Shown here one piece after another: positions 45,689 through 53,347 of a stretch of 64,000 nucleotides of DNA. The DNA is taken from assembly GCA_035943935.1 (NCBI GenBank), contig DASZBR010000022.1:3784-67783 (forward strand). The letters are read 5' to 3'. The stretch comes from DASZBR01 sp035943935. Lineage in GTDB: Bacteria; Pseudomonadota; Gammaproteobacteria; DASZBR01. Within the stretch, counting starts at the first letter, position 1, and each line of letters starts with the position of its first letter. Below the pieces are notes generated by a model. That model was not told the origin of the DNA. It ran no database searches and saw only the letters and a list, made by a program, of their open reading frames with translations. Made by a program: the position numbers and the translations under genes.

Positions 45689-47269
45689 ATGCAAGAAGCG
45701 GTTGCTGTTCCAGTTAAAAAAGATGTCGGTATATGGGCACTGTTTAAACAAACGTATCCTATTATCTTGACGCGTACTATTACGGCTACGCTACCTCCGC
45801 TGATTACTACCCTTGTTGTATCTCGCGAAGGGGCTTCGCTTCTCGCCAAGGCGACCTTGCCCCTTGCAGGATTTGATCTTATTTATTATTCGGTTACCGC
45901 ACTGTATGGCGCTGGGATCAGTGATATAAAGCTCAGAATAATCATACAAGATAATCCTGAGGTAAATCCTGCAAGTCGGGAACACGCAACCGTAATAGAA
46001 TATTTATTAGCAGGCACAACGATAAACGCAGTAGCGATTGGTGTATTGGGGATACCACTATATTTAGGTATTGTATTTGGGTTGCAAGTGAATGATGTAA
46101 AACTTTTCTTGGGCCTTTCTCTCCTCGATCTATGGTTTCAGAGTATTGCGATGTTGGTTCGACAAGCTATGGTAGGCTCGGGTTATACCATTTGGAAATT
46201 TGATGGTGCACATGTTTCTGCTGCTACAACATTGCTTTATTGCCTGCCATTTTTTTTAATATCAGAAAAGCTGGTTCCCCTGTTCGAATTAGATGGGCTA
46301 ATACCCGGAAAAGGAGCGGGGATTTTCGTAAAGCTTTCATTGGACAGTCTTTTTTTGATGTTATCGGGAAAAGTATTTCGAATGCCGCGAAAAGAAAAAG
46401 TATGGCAAGATATTAAATTAATTATAGGAAATGGATGGAAAGTTTCAGCGCAAAATTTTATTGAGATGTTAGTTTTTTTTGGTGGATTTTCAGGGTACGC
46501 CTATTTGCGTGGAGACGCTGCACAAGCCGCAGTACGCATTGGATTGACATGGGATGCTGTGGCTAATCCCTTTCAGGGTGCATGGTCGCGGGGGATGCAG
46601 CGATTGATGACGTACGATATGCATATGTCAGAAAAAACAAAAATCGTACTCAGAAGTATTTTTATGACGCTCGCGGTTGGAGCGGTCCCTATGATTATTG
46701 GTGAATTTTTTCCTCAGGAGCTCACCAGCGCTTTCACCAATAGTACCGCTGTTTTGCAAGAATCTGCTGTTGTGATGAGAACATTATTTGGTGGTCAATA
46801 TTTCTATGGTTTAACGGCGATTACTCAGTTCGCATTGTGGTTGCTCTTTAATGATACCGGTTTTGCGTTGGGGGCGAGTGTTGCTACGGCGGCAGTATTT
46901 TTTGTAGTAACACTCCCTTTGTTATTAGAAGATATTGCAAGTTTTGATATTACTACGATGGTTTTTGTGGGATGTATGGCGACCAATGCATTTGCGGCGC
47001 TGGCGTGGTATGTGCGACGTGTACGGAATGGTGGTGAAATATCGCCTCCTGCAGTGAGTATTATTGAAGACGATGGTTCGGAAGACGCTGTCGATATACT
47101 CCAAGGTGAAAATTTGAGGAGCAGAGGTCTTTTTAGGTGTTGTTGCAAGCCAGAAATAGCTAAGCCTGAAACAAGACTATTGGTTGATTCAACTGAATAT
47201 AAAGATCCTCAAAATACTGTTACTTCTGACAGTAGCGCTTATTCCTATCAGCAGACTACACTCAATTAA
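45689..47269 (+). CDS. MATE-like multi-spanning membrane protein with Cys-rich tail
   Basis: This is a 526-residue membrane protein with about 12 helices, in two halves of six, as in MATE transporters. WDAVANPFQGAWSRGMQRL and LVRQAMVGSGYT may mark the conserved loops, but I found no strong family signature. The last 80 residues are soluble and carry RCCCKPEIAK, a Cys triplet near basic residues, and an acidic SIIEDDGSEDA stretch. The ribosome site is weak and the start is 3 nt after def, so coupling is likely. Family is inferred from topology; an effector role is possible because of the tail but untested. Confidence 0.6.
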   Translation: MQEAVAVPVKKDVGIWALFKQTYPIILTRTITATLPPLITTLVVSREGASLLAKATLPLAGFDLIYYSVTALYGAGISDIKLRIIIQDNPEVNPASREHATVIEYLLAGTTINAVAIGVLGIPLYLGIVFGLQVNDVKLFLGLSLLDLWFQSIAMLVRQAMVGSGYTIWKFDGAHVSAATTLLYCLPFFLISEKLVPLFELDGLIPGKGAGIFVKLSLDSLFLMLSGKVFRMPRKEKVWQDIKLIIGNGWKVSAQNFIEMLVFFGGFSGYAYLRGDAAQAAVRIGLTWDAVANPFQGAWSRGMQRLMTYDMHMSEKTKIVLRSIFMTLAVGAVPMIIGEFFPQELTSAFTNSTAVLQESAVVMRTLFGGQYFYGLTAITQFALWLLFNDTGFALGASVATAAVFFVVTLPLLLEDIASFDITTMVFVGCMATNAFAALAWYVRRVRNGGEISPPAVSIIEDDGSEDAVDILQGENLRSRGLFRCCCKPEIAKPETRLLVDSTEYKDPQNTVTSDSSAYSYQQTTLN

Positions 47270-47300
47270 ACATCTAGAAAGCCCAACATTCTCAAATAGC

Positions 47301-47333
47301 TTTAAGATTTCCTTAAGGTTGGTTTGGTAGAGT
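47301..47333 (+). promoter_or_regulatory. PmrA-type promoter of the GH5-like glycosidase gene
   Basis: TTTAAG and CCTTAAGG half-sites at 11-bp spacing (47301-47318) are followed exactly 9 nt later by TAGAGT (47328-47333). The expected start is near 47340, leaving a leader of about 30 nt with AGGAG before the ATG at 47370. It has the same architecture as the other three. Confidence 0.8.
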
Positions 47334-47369
47334 AGAGCCACTAACTATAACTATTTAGGAGAGTCCCTC

Positions 47370-49061
47370 ATGAGTAACGAGACCCTGGGAAAAACTGTAA
47401 AAACACACAGCGCTAATTTTGATGAAACAGTACCGCTACTTCCGGGTGAAAGAAAACTCATTCTCAAAAGACTCGTCCAGAAAATACTGGGTATTTTTGG
47501 TGGATTGGCGATTCTCGGCGGAGGTATTACAGGGATTGTTTTTCTTGTGCGTAGAAACACAGGGACTTCTGTTGGAGGTTCTGGAATTGAATTAGAATTT
47601 CAAAACAGCTCGCCGTATACCTTGAAATTACAAAGCCAAAGTGGACAAGACAGTAATTGTACCTGCGCACAAGAATTACAACCGGGCGAAAAACAAGTCG
47701 TGACATTGGACAATGCCAGCGGCTGGAGCGATATCGAATATGATGTATTTAATAATGGTACGTATATAGGCCACTTAGGTGTTCGTGTGACATCAAACGC
47801 TATTTCTGTTTCGAATGAAAATAATCTTTATGTAACAACGGTACCGCAGACAGCAACTGAATCTGATGTAAAAATCATTCGCGCGAGTGTACGACCAGGT
47901 TTAAATCAAGCGGGTTTTGAATTTGGTAATAATCCTAATCAAATTAATCCACCGACACCAGCAAATGTGGATGCCGCGAATGCACGATCGTTTTCCAGTT
48001 ATCGTATGCCATTCAAATTAGAATATGCAGCCTCTCCAGAATATGTACAAAAATATGTCAAAGAAGTTGAGTATGCTTTAAGCACGAATGCAGAAGTCAT
48101 CGTTGAGCCGCATAATTATATGTTATTTAATGGCAAGCCCATCACACCACAACAATGCCAAAGCTTAATTGGTCAGAATTTTGTCGGTTTATTTAGTGGG
48201 TTAAGTGCAAAATATCCAGGCAAATTAATTGTCGAAGCCATGAATGAACCTACGGATGTGGTTACTCCTGAACAATTAGTTGAGTGTTATACGCCATTAA
48301 TTAAAGCTGCTCGCGCTCAAGGTTTTAAAGGCAAAATTGTTATTGAGGGAAATACGTGGGCAACGCCGAATGTATTAACGAATCCAGATGGTACTGCGTC
48401 TGCGCAATTTAATGCGTTAAAACCACTCTTAACAGATAAAGCAACGTACGGTGAAGTTGTGCTGGGAATTCATTGTTATTTTAATAATCCTCAAGGTGGT
48501 GGTTCTGGAACAAGTGAATGTATTCCCGCCAATACGGTGCTTGAAGTTAATCGCATTCCGCAACTCACCGCATTAGCGCAAGTGAACGGCATTAAAATTC
48601 GCGTAACCGAAATGGGTGTGATTAATTCACCAAATTGCCAAGCCGTGTTAAGTGAGATGGCAGATCATATTTATCAAAATCAAGCGGTTTATGAAGGATA
48701 TAATATGTGGGTGCAAACGCCGGTATCGAATCCTGCGTGGACGCCATTATTATTAGATCTCGAAGAAGGAAAAGATGAGCGTGTAGATATTCTCGAAAAA
48801 TACATGGTTTCACCGACATCTTATAGTTCGACAGCTTCAGCACGATTTTATCAACCAGCGCCACAGCAGAACATCAGTGGAACTTCTGCGGTTGCATTGG
48901 GTGCAGGTATTGCAGCGCCAGCAGTGATAGCGTTGCTGGTGATTGGATTGGGTGGTGCAGCGGTTTATGGGGTTTATTGTTTGTACAATAAATTTTATGG
49001 AAGTGCAGACGAGAAAGTGGCTGATATAGAACAGGGGAAAATTTCACCGAAGAACCCTTGA
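47370..49061 (+). CDS. GH5-like glycosidase with a membrane segment at each end
   Basis: This is a 563-residue protein. It starts with a soluble segment carrying the acidic dileucine motif ETVPLL, then a membrane helix (about residues 38-60), a beta-rich domain (about 70-160), a GH5-type TIM-barrel and a C-terminal membrane helix (about 515-540). Glycosidase signs are VEPHNYMLF, the acid/base Glu in EAMNEPTD, IHCYFNN and the nucleophile Glu in RVTEMGV. The barrel is typical of cellulase-type enzymes. Two anchors with a dileucine tail are unusual for a secreted cellulase and suggest a membrane-bound protein in the host, which is inferred. AGGAG lies 7 nt upstream, behind a PmrA-type promoter. 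Confidence 0.8.
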   Translation: MSNETLGKTVKTHSANFDETVPLLPGERKLILKRLVQKILGIFGGLAILGGGITGIVFLVRRNTGTSVGGSGIELEFQNSSPYTLKLQSQSGQDSNCTCAQELQPGEKQVVTLDNASGWSDIEYDVFNNGTYIGHLGVRVTSNAISVSNENNLYVTTVPQTATESDVKIIRASVRPGLNQAGFEFGNNPNQINPPTPANVDAANARSFSSYRMPFKLEYAASPEYVQKYVKEVEYALSTNAEVIVEPHNYMLFNGKPITPQQCQSLIGQNFVGLFSGLSAKYPGKLIVEAMNEPTDVVTPEQLVECYTPLIKAARAQGFKGKIVIEGNTWATPNVLTNPDGTASAQFNALKPLLTDKATYGEVVLGIHCYFNNPQGGGSGTSECIPANTVLEVNRIPQLTALAQVNGIKIRVTEMGVINSPNCQAVLSEMADHIYQNQAVYEGYNMWVQTPVSNPAWTPLLLDLEEGKDERVDILEKYMVSPTSYSSTASARFYQPAPQQNISGTSAVALGAGIAAPAVIALLVIGLGGAAVYGVYCLYNKFYGSADEKVADIEQGKISPKNP

Positions 49062-49073
49062 TCTCGTTCAAAC

Positions 49074-49093
49074 GGTCGTAATGAATTACGACC
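49074..49093. terminator. Hairpin between convergent genes
   Basis: A perfect 8-bp stem GGTCGTAA/TTACGACC with a TGAA loop lies between two convergent stops (49061 and 49097). It may act on both strands; a T-rich stretch is not obvious. Confidence 0.6.
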
Positions 49094-49096
49094 TTA

Positions 49097-49729
49097 CTAT
49101 ACGGGTTTGATATTCCAGTCTATGCAAGTCCATGTTTTTGCCTTGGGCTTGTGTTCAAAAATACACAACGCGCCTGTTGATATTTTAATGCCATGTGTCT
49201 TAGAGAAGTCTTCAAAATTACCTGTTAAATATGGCGCGAATCGAGCGATACCATTGCTGGTAACCACTAAAATAATTTTGTCCGCATATTTTTTAAGTAA
49301 ATCCTCTGAAAATAACTTCCAGTTTTGAATAATTTCTTGAGGATCAACTTTCCAGCCATTAGGAACAATTGCTGACTCATCCCACGCTTTTATGGTTTCT
49401 TTGCCTAGGCGTTCAACAACTTTTTCTTCAGGCTGATTTTCATCGGGGCCATAATTAATTTCATTAAACATATCTAATTTTTCGGTGAGAATCTGAAGTC
49501 CTAAAATCTTTAGAGCCTGTTCTGCGGTTTGTTGTGTGCGTTTTAAATTAGAAACAAAGATTACATCAGGAATTAAATTATGTTGTTTTAAATAATTCCC
49601 CAGTTTTCGACCTTGTTCAAGACCGCTTTCTACTAATGGCACATCGGTTAAGCCGAGCCGACGGACAATGTCAGTGAGTCCAAAGGTATTTCCATGTCGG
49701 GCAACTAATAAGGTTGTATTTTTAGTCAT
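49097..49729 (-). CDS. Histidine-phosphatase-fold protein, likely variant active site
   Basis: This is a 210-residue protein with the phosphoglycerate mutase/acid phosphatase fold. The first catalytic motif ARHGN (residues 10-14) and the phosphate Arg in SNLKRTQQTAE are kept. The second catalytic His, normally in a VSHGG motif near the end, is replaced by VVTSNGIARF. Activity may therefore be altered or lost. The ATG overlaps the kdsB stop by 1 nt (TAATG), so the two genes are coupled; a role in sugar-phosphate removal for Kdo or related sugars is inferred from that. Confidence 0.8.
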   Translation of the reverse strand: MTKNTTLLVARHGNTFGLTDIVRRLGLTDVPLVESGLEQGRKLGNYLKQHNLIPDVIFVSNLKRTQQTAEQALKILGLQILTEKLDMFNEINYGPDENQPEEKVVERLGKETIKAWDESAIVPNGWKVDPQEIIQNWKLFSEDLLKKYADKIILVVTSNGIARFAPYLTGNFEDFSKTHGIKISTGALCIFEHKPKAKTWTCIDWNIKPV

Positions 49730-50538
49730 TATATTAATTCGCCGTGTTGAGTGATTAATTGTTCAGCACGAATAATATCTTCGGGGCTGTCCACACCAGA
49801 CATATTCGCTCTACCGTTATAGTCAACGAGTACACAACGAATAGAGTAGCCGTTTTCTAATACACGTAATTGTTCTAGGCCTTCCAATTTTTCAAAATGA
49901 CTTTCGGTTAAAGTAATATATTTTTCGAGCATAGTTCGAGAATAACCATAAATACCAATATGTCTAAATACAGGGCTTTTATTATCTTTTTGTCTTAATT
50001 CTTTTTCATTACGTAGTGCGGGAATAATATTTTTGCTAAACCAGAAAGCATTATAGGTTTGCTGATTAAATACCACAGTTGTGCCGCTGAGTGGCGTAGT
50101 TAATTTGTTGTGGCGTAATTTATCCAGTTCTTCCCAACTTAATTGCGTGACAGGTGTAATCACATCACAGGGCGAAGCACTAAAATTTTCTATCATGCTT
50201 TTTAAAAATTCAGGGGGCGTGAGTGGAGCATCGCCTTGCATATTTAAAATAAAGTCTGGTTTTTCTTTTAATTGTTTAATGGCTTCTGCTATTCGGTCAG
50301 TACCTGTAGGGCAGTTGGGTGAAGTCATTACTGCATCGACGTTTATTTCATGACAGTGTTCAATAATTCTTTCATCATCTGTTGCGACAATGATAGAAAT
50401 GTTTTTAAGCCCGTTAGCTGCTGCTTGAGATAATCTTACTACCCGTTGTAGTAGCGTCTGGCCTTTAATTATAGCCAATGGCTTTCCCGGTAATCGGGTG
50501 GAGCTATAACGCGCAGGAATAATAATTGCAGTTTTCAA
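49729..50538 (-). CDS. kdsB: CMP-Kdo synthetase (3-deoxy-manno-octulosonate cytidylyltransferase)
   Basis: KdsB activates Kdo with CTP for lipid A core synthesis. The 269-residue protein begins IIPARYSSTRLPGKPLA with the nucleotide-binding loop and has VATDDERI, PTGTDRIAEA, MQGDAPL and FRHIGIYGY plus LEQLRVLENGY as in KdsB. It is about 20 residues longer than E. coli KdsB. The TTG at 50538 is the start: AGGGA lies 8 nt upstream and the alignment begins there. It sits in an operon with a P-loop gene upstream and the phosphatase-like gene downstream. A related CMP-sugar synthetase cannot be fully excluded. Confidence 0.9.
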   Translation of the reverse strand: MKTAIIIPARYSSTRLPGKPLAIIKGQTLLQRVVRLSQAAANGLKNISIIVATDDERIIEHCHEINVDAVMTSPNCPTGTDRIAEAIKQLKEKPDFILNMQGDAPLTPPEFLKSMIENFSASPCDVITPVTQLSWEELDKLRHNKLTTPLSGTTVVFNQQTYNAFWFSKNIIPALRNEKELRQKDNKSPVFRHIGIYGYSRTMLEKYITLTESHFEKLEGLEQLRVLENGYSIRCVLVDYNGRANMSGVDSPEDIIRAEQLITQHGELI

Positions 50539-50549
50539 AGTAAAGTTCC

Positions 50550-51101
50550 CTAATGAAATTCTATTAAAACAGGTTCAGAATTATCAATATTATTTTCATA
50601 AAAGTAATACTTATCAGCAATACGCATCAGTTCCGGCAATATAACTTCAACCGCTTCATGTCGTTGAACTAATGTTTCTATGGATAAATATCGTTCTCTA
50701 TTTTTTACGCGTCTGATAGCCGTATGTAAATCACAGAATAATATATTCATAGTAATTTCATAACCCAATTGTTTTGCGTGTTGTATAAATTCCAACGAAT
50801 CCGGCAACGCGAAAGAACGTATATATACAATAGTATAGCGTGCGTTGAGGGCTTCTATAAGTATTTCATTCGCACGCTGTCGTGCGGGCAATTCCCAGCG
50901 TTCAAATGCTTTTGCGGGATCGTGTTTCGCATCTTTTTGATATTCCGGCATGGCTTCCATGATTAAGTCGGGATCATGAATAACAGCATCTGTTGGTATT
51001 TCTCCGCGTGATTTTAAACTTTCATAGAAATACGATTTTCCGGATCCAGGTCCGCCAGCGATGCAGATGAGTTGGGGAGTATTTTTGTGTGGTTTAGTCA
51101 T
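50550..51101 (-). CDS. P-loop ATPase/kinase of the zeta-toxin type
   Basis: This is a 183-residue P-loop protein with Walker A GGPGSGKS (about residue 20), HDPDLIMEAMPEYQ as in zeta-toxin-like kinases, and a basic RVKNRERY lid. Zeta toxins phosphorylate UDP-sugars; here the position 11 nt before kdsB suggests a sugar- or nucleotide-linked housekeeping role, but that is inference. No antitoxin gene is adjacent. I chose the ATG at 51101. A TTG at 51128 would add nine residues; neither has a good ribosome site. It is divergent from the GIY-YIG gene. Confidence 0.7.
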   Translation of the reverse strand: MTKPHKNTPQLICIAGGPGSGKSYFYESLKSRGEIPTDAVIHDPDLIMEAMPEYQKDAKHDPAKAFERWELPARQRANEILIEALNARYTIVYIRSFALPDSLEFIQHAKQLGYEITMNILFCDLHTAIRRVKNRERYLSIETLVQRHEAVEVILPELMRIADKYYFYENNIDNSEPVLIEFH

Positions 51102-51153
51102 ATCGTGGATGCTAGCATTTGAACTCAATTCAAAACAATAGGAAGAAAATACT

Positions 51154-51444
51154 ATGAGTCATGAAAGCTATGTGTATCTGTTAACAAATAAGCATCTCAA
51201 TGTCCTTTATACGGGCATTACCAACGATTTAATCCGCCGTGTTTATGAACACAAAAACAAACTCCAGAAAGGCTTTACTCAAAAATACAATGTCGATCGC
51301 TTAGTCTATTACGAGGCGTTTTCAGATATTTATGAAGCCATAAAAAGAGAAAAGCAAATTAAAGGTTGGTCACGGAAAAAGAAAGACGATTTAATTCATA
51401 CATTAAATCCAGCGTGGAAAGATCTTTATGATGAGTTGTGTTGA
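51154..51444 (+). CDS. GIY-YIG domain endonuclease-like protein (UPF0213 type)
   Basis: The 96-residue protein consists of a single GIY-YIG nuclease domain: YVYLLTNKHLNVLYTGIT at the start, the catalytic Arg in LIRRVYEHKN, and the Glu in KREKQIKGW. Small proteins of this class are widespread and their cellular role is unknown; repair or a mobile origin are suggested. It may sit near repeats, as the palindromic element begins about 125 bp downstream. Confidence 0.9.
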   Translation: MSHESYVYLLTNKHLNVLYTGITNDLIRRVYEHKNKLQKGFTQKYNVDRLVYYEAFSDIYEAIKREKQIKGWSRKKKDDLIHTLNPAWKDLYDELC

Positions 51445-51569
51445 GAGTTGATGTCGCCTCAAAGGAAAATTTCTCTGTTCGATTGTTGTCCCGAAGGCGG
51501 ATATTCTTTTATTCGTCGTCTCGAAAGAGCGCACACCACACCGTCGTCGTGAAGCAACATCCACTACAC

Positions 51570-51779
51570 CGTCGTCCCGAAGGAGCGAAGCGATGAGGGA
51601 TCTCCCGCTACGGAGTTCAGCGTAATATTTTATATGAATATATCTATATGGGGTTCGTTTTTCTGCTCGGAGATTTATTTCGTGAAAAAATTAAATCCTA
51701 CTTAGAAAGTACTACGCGGAAAAGTATGTTGAGCTTCGTAGCAGGAGATCCCTCATCGCTTCGCTCCTTCGGGACGACG
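51570..51779. repeat. Dispersed palindromic element with 36-bp perfect inverted arms
   Basis: Arms at 51570-51605 and 51744-51779 are exact inverted copies, and the match continues imperfectly for another 20 bp inward. The arms read like the CGTCGTCCCGAAGGAGCGAAG family seen scattered in many bacterial genomes. The middle is AT-rich and non-coding. The rest of the 475-nt gap (51445-51920) holds shorter GTCGTC copies and no gene I can support. Confidence 0.8.
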
Positions 51780-51920
51780 GGTGAGAGGTGGCGCGCTTTC
51801 GGAACGACGGCGTAGTGTGTGTTTTCTTGGGATAACGGAGGCGTGAAGTAGTGTTTCGGAATTGCGAATACAAATAAAAAAAAACACCACCCAAATTTCT
51901 TCAGACAGCGTTGTTAATAA

Positions 51921-51997
51921 TGGCGCGCCCGGAGAGACTCGAACTCCCGACACCCTGGTTCGAAGCCAGGTACTCTATCCAACTGAGCTACGGGCGC
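51921..51997 (-). tRNA. tRNA-Arg (anticodon TCG)
   Basis: A 77-nt cloverleaf on the minus strand has acceptor GCGCCCG/CGGGCGC, anticodon stem CCTGG/CCAGG with loop CTTCGAA (anticodon TCG), and an encoded CCA. The last codons of the aminopeptidase gene overlap its 5' part by 23 bp, so the tRNA must be cut from that transcript or have its own promoter inside the gene. Confidence 0.95.
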
Positions 51998-53345
51998 TAA
52001 AACGATGTTGCAAATATTCAAATACCGCACGAATTCCCATGGCTTCTGCACCTTCAGGATGCGCAGAGGACGTGCTGCAATTCCAGGCCATGATATCAAA
52101 ATGCGCCCAAGAAATACTCTCTGAAACAAATTCTTTTAAAAATAGTGCTGCGGTAATGGCTCCGCCATACATACTTGTCGGGGCATTGTTCAAATCCGCG
52201 ATAGTGCTGTCGATTAATTTTCGATAGGGTGTATATAAGGGCATGCGCCAAATCGGATCTTGTAATTTTTCGCCATACGCAATTAATTCATTGGCAAGAT
52301 GGTTGTCATCCGTAAATAAAGCAGAAATGTCTGTGCCCATTGCAACTCGCGCAGCACCCGTGAGTGTTGCAAAATCTAATATTAATTCAGGTTTTTCGCT
52401 CGAGGCTTCAAAAAGTGCATCGGCTAAAATCACTCGGCCCTCAGCATCCGTATTGCCAATTTCTACGGTCAGGCCCTTTCTGGTATTAATGACATCGCCT
52501 GGTCTGTACGCATTACCTGAAATGGCATTTTCAACAGCCGGAATTAATACTCTTAATTTAACAGGTAATTTTGCATGCATGATTAAAGCGGCGAGTCCTA
52601 AAACATGTGCTGCGCCACCCATATCTTTTTTCATGCCTAACATGCCAACGGCAGGTTTGATATCTAATCCACCCGTATCAAAACAAACGCCTTTGCCAAC
52701 TAACGTAATTTTGGGATGTTTTTTATTTCCCCAATTTAATTCTAGTAATCTGGGCGGATTTGTACTCGCACGTCCAACGGCATGTATAGCCGGATAATTT
52801 TGTTTCAGTAAATCTTCGCCAATTATTTCATTAAAATCAGCTTTAAATTCTGAAGCTAATTTTTTAGCTGCCGCAGAAAGATCCGCGGGCCCCATATTTT
52901 CCGTCGGCGTATTAATTAAATTACGGACAGTATAGATAGCATGAAGTTGAGCAGTAATATTTTCATGGCCTTTGGGTAATACTAATTTGCTGGGATTTTT
53001 TTTGGCTTTCTTATATTTCGTAAACTGGTATGCACCCATGCCCCAAAATAATGCAGCAGAAGGCTCCAGTTTTTCCACATAATAAATACCTTCGGGGAGA
53101 GCAGTTGCCAAACTGCCCATATAAATGAAATTATGTTTAGCTGTGCCAATCGCAATGACTTTTTCTATTTTGCCGGATTTGTCAGGGATCACACAAAAAC
53201 TCTCAGATTTACCTAAGAATTTTTGGGCGCCCATCCAATTTTTAGCATGGCTGGATTGATTTTCTTTCCAAGAACTAAATTCTTGTTCAGTAATAAAATC
53301 AATCACAACCGCATCAGTTGATTTATCCGCAAAACAGTTGAGCAT
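51975..53345 (-). CDS. M17 leucyl-type aminopeptidase
   Basis: The 456-residue protein is a zinc- or manganese-dependent M17 aminopeptidase. It has the metal motif NTDAEGRVILADAL, GKGVCFDTGGLDIKP and KKDMGGAA with the active-site Lys, and a Rossmann-like N-terminal domain. Within the family it is closer to the PepB/single-polypeptide type than I can decide. The stop TAG lies inside tRNA-Arg, giving the odd C-terminus RFSARSSVG. It is followed upstream by the alanine dehydrogenase gene with a 2-nt gap, so the two are probably cotranscribed. Confidence 0.93.
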   Translation of the reverse strand: MLNCFADKSTDAVVIDFITEQEFSSWKENQSSHAKNWMGAQKFLGKSESFCVIPDKSGKIEKVIAIGTAKHNFIYMGSLATALPEGIYYVEKLEPSAALFWGMGAYQFTKYKKAKKNPSKLVLPKGHENITAQLHAIYTVRNLINTPTENMGPADLSAAAKKLASEFKADFNEIIGEDLLKQNYPAIHAVGRASTNPPRLLELNWGNKKHPKITLVGKGVCFDTGGLDIKPAVGMLGMKKDMGGAAHVLGLAALIMHAKLPVKLRVLIPAVENAISGNAYRPGDVINTRKGLTVEIGNTDAEGRVILADALFEASSEKPELILDFATLTGAARVAMGTDISALFTDDNHLANELIAYGEKLQDPIWRMPLYTPYRKLIDSTIADLNNAPTSMYGGAITAALFLKEFVSESISWAHFDIMAWNCSTSSAHPEGAEAMGIRAVFEYLQHRFSARSSVG

Positions 53346-53347
53346 AT

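Noticed and set aside
50550..51444. Zeta-type kinase and GIY-YIG gene as a toxin-antitoxin pair
   Set aside because: They are divergent, the small gene encodes a nuclease domain and not an antitoxin, and the kinase belongs to the kdsB operon.
51862..52227. 121-codon plus-strand frame
   Set aside because: It crosses tRNA-Arg and the antisense strand of the aminopeptidase gene.
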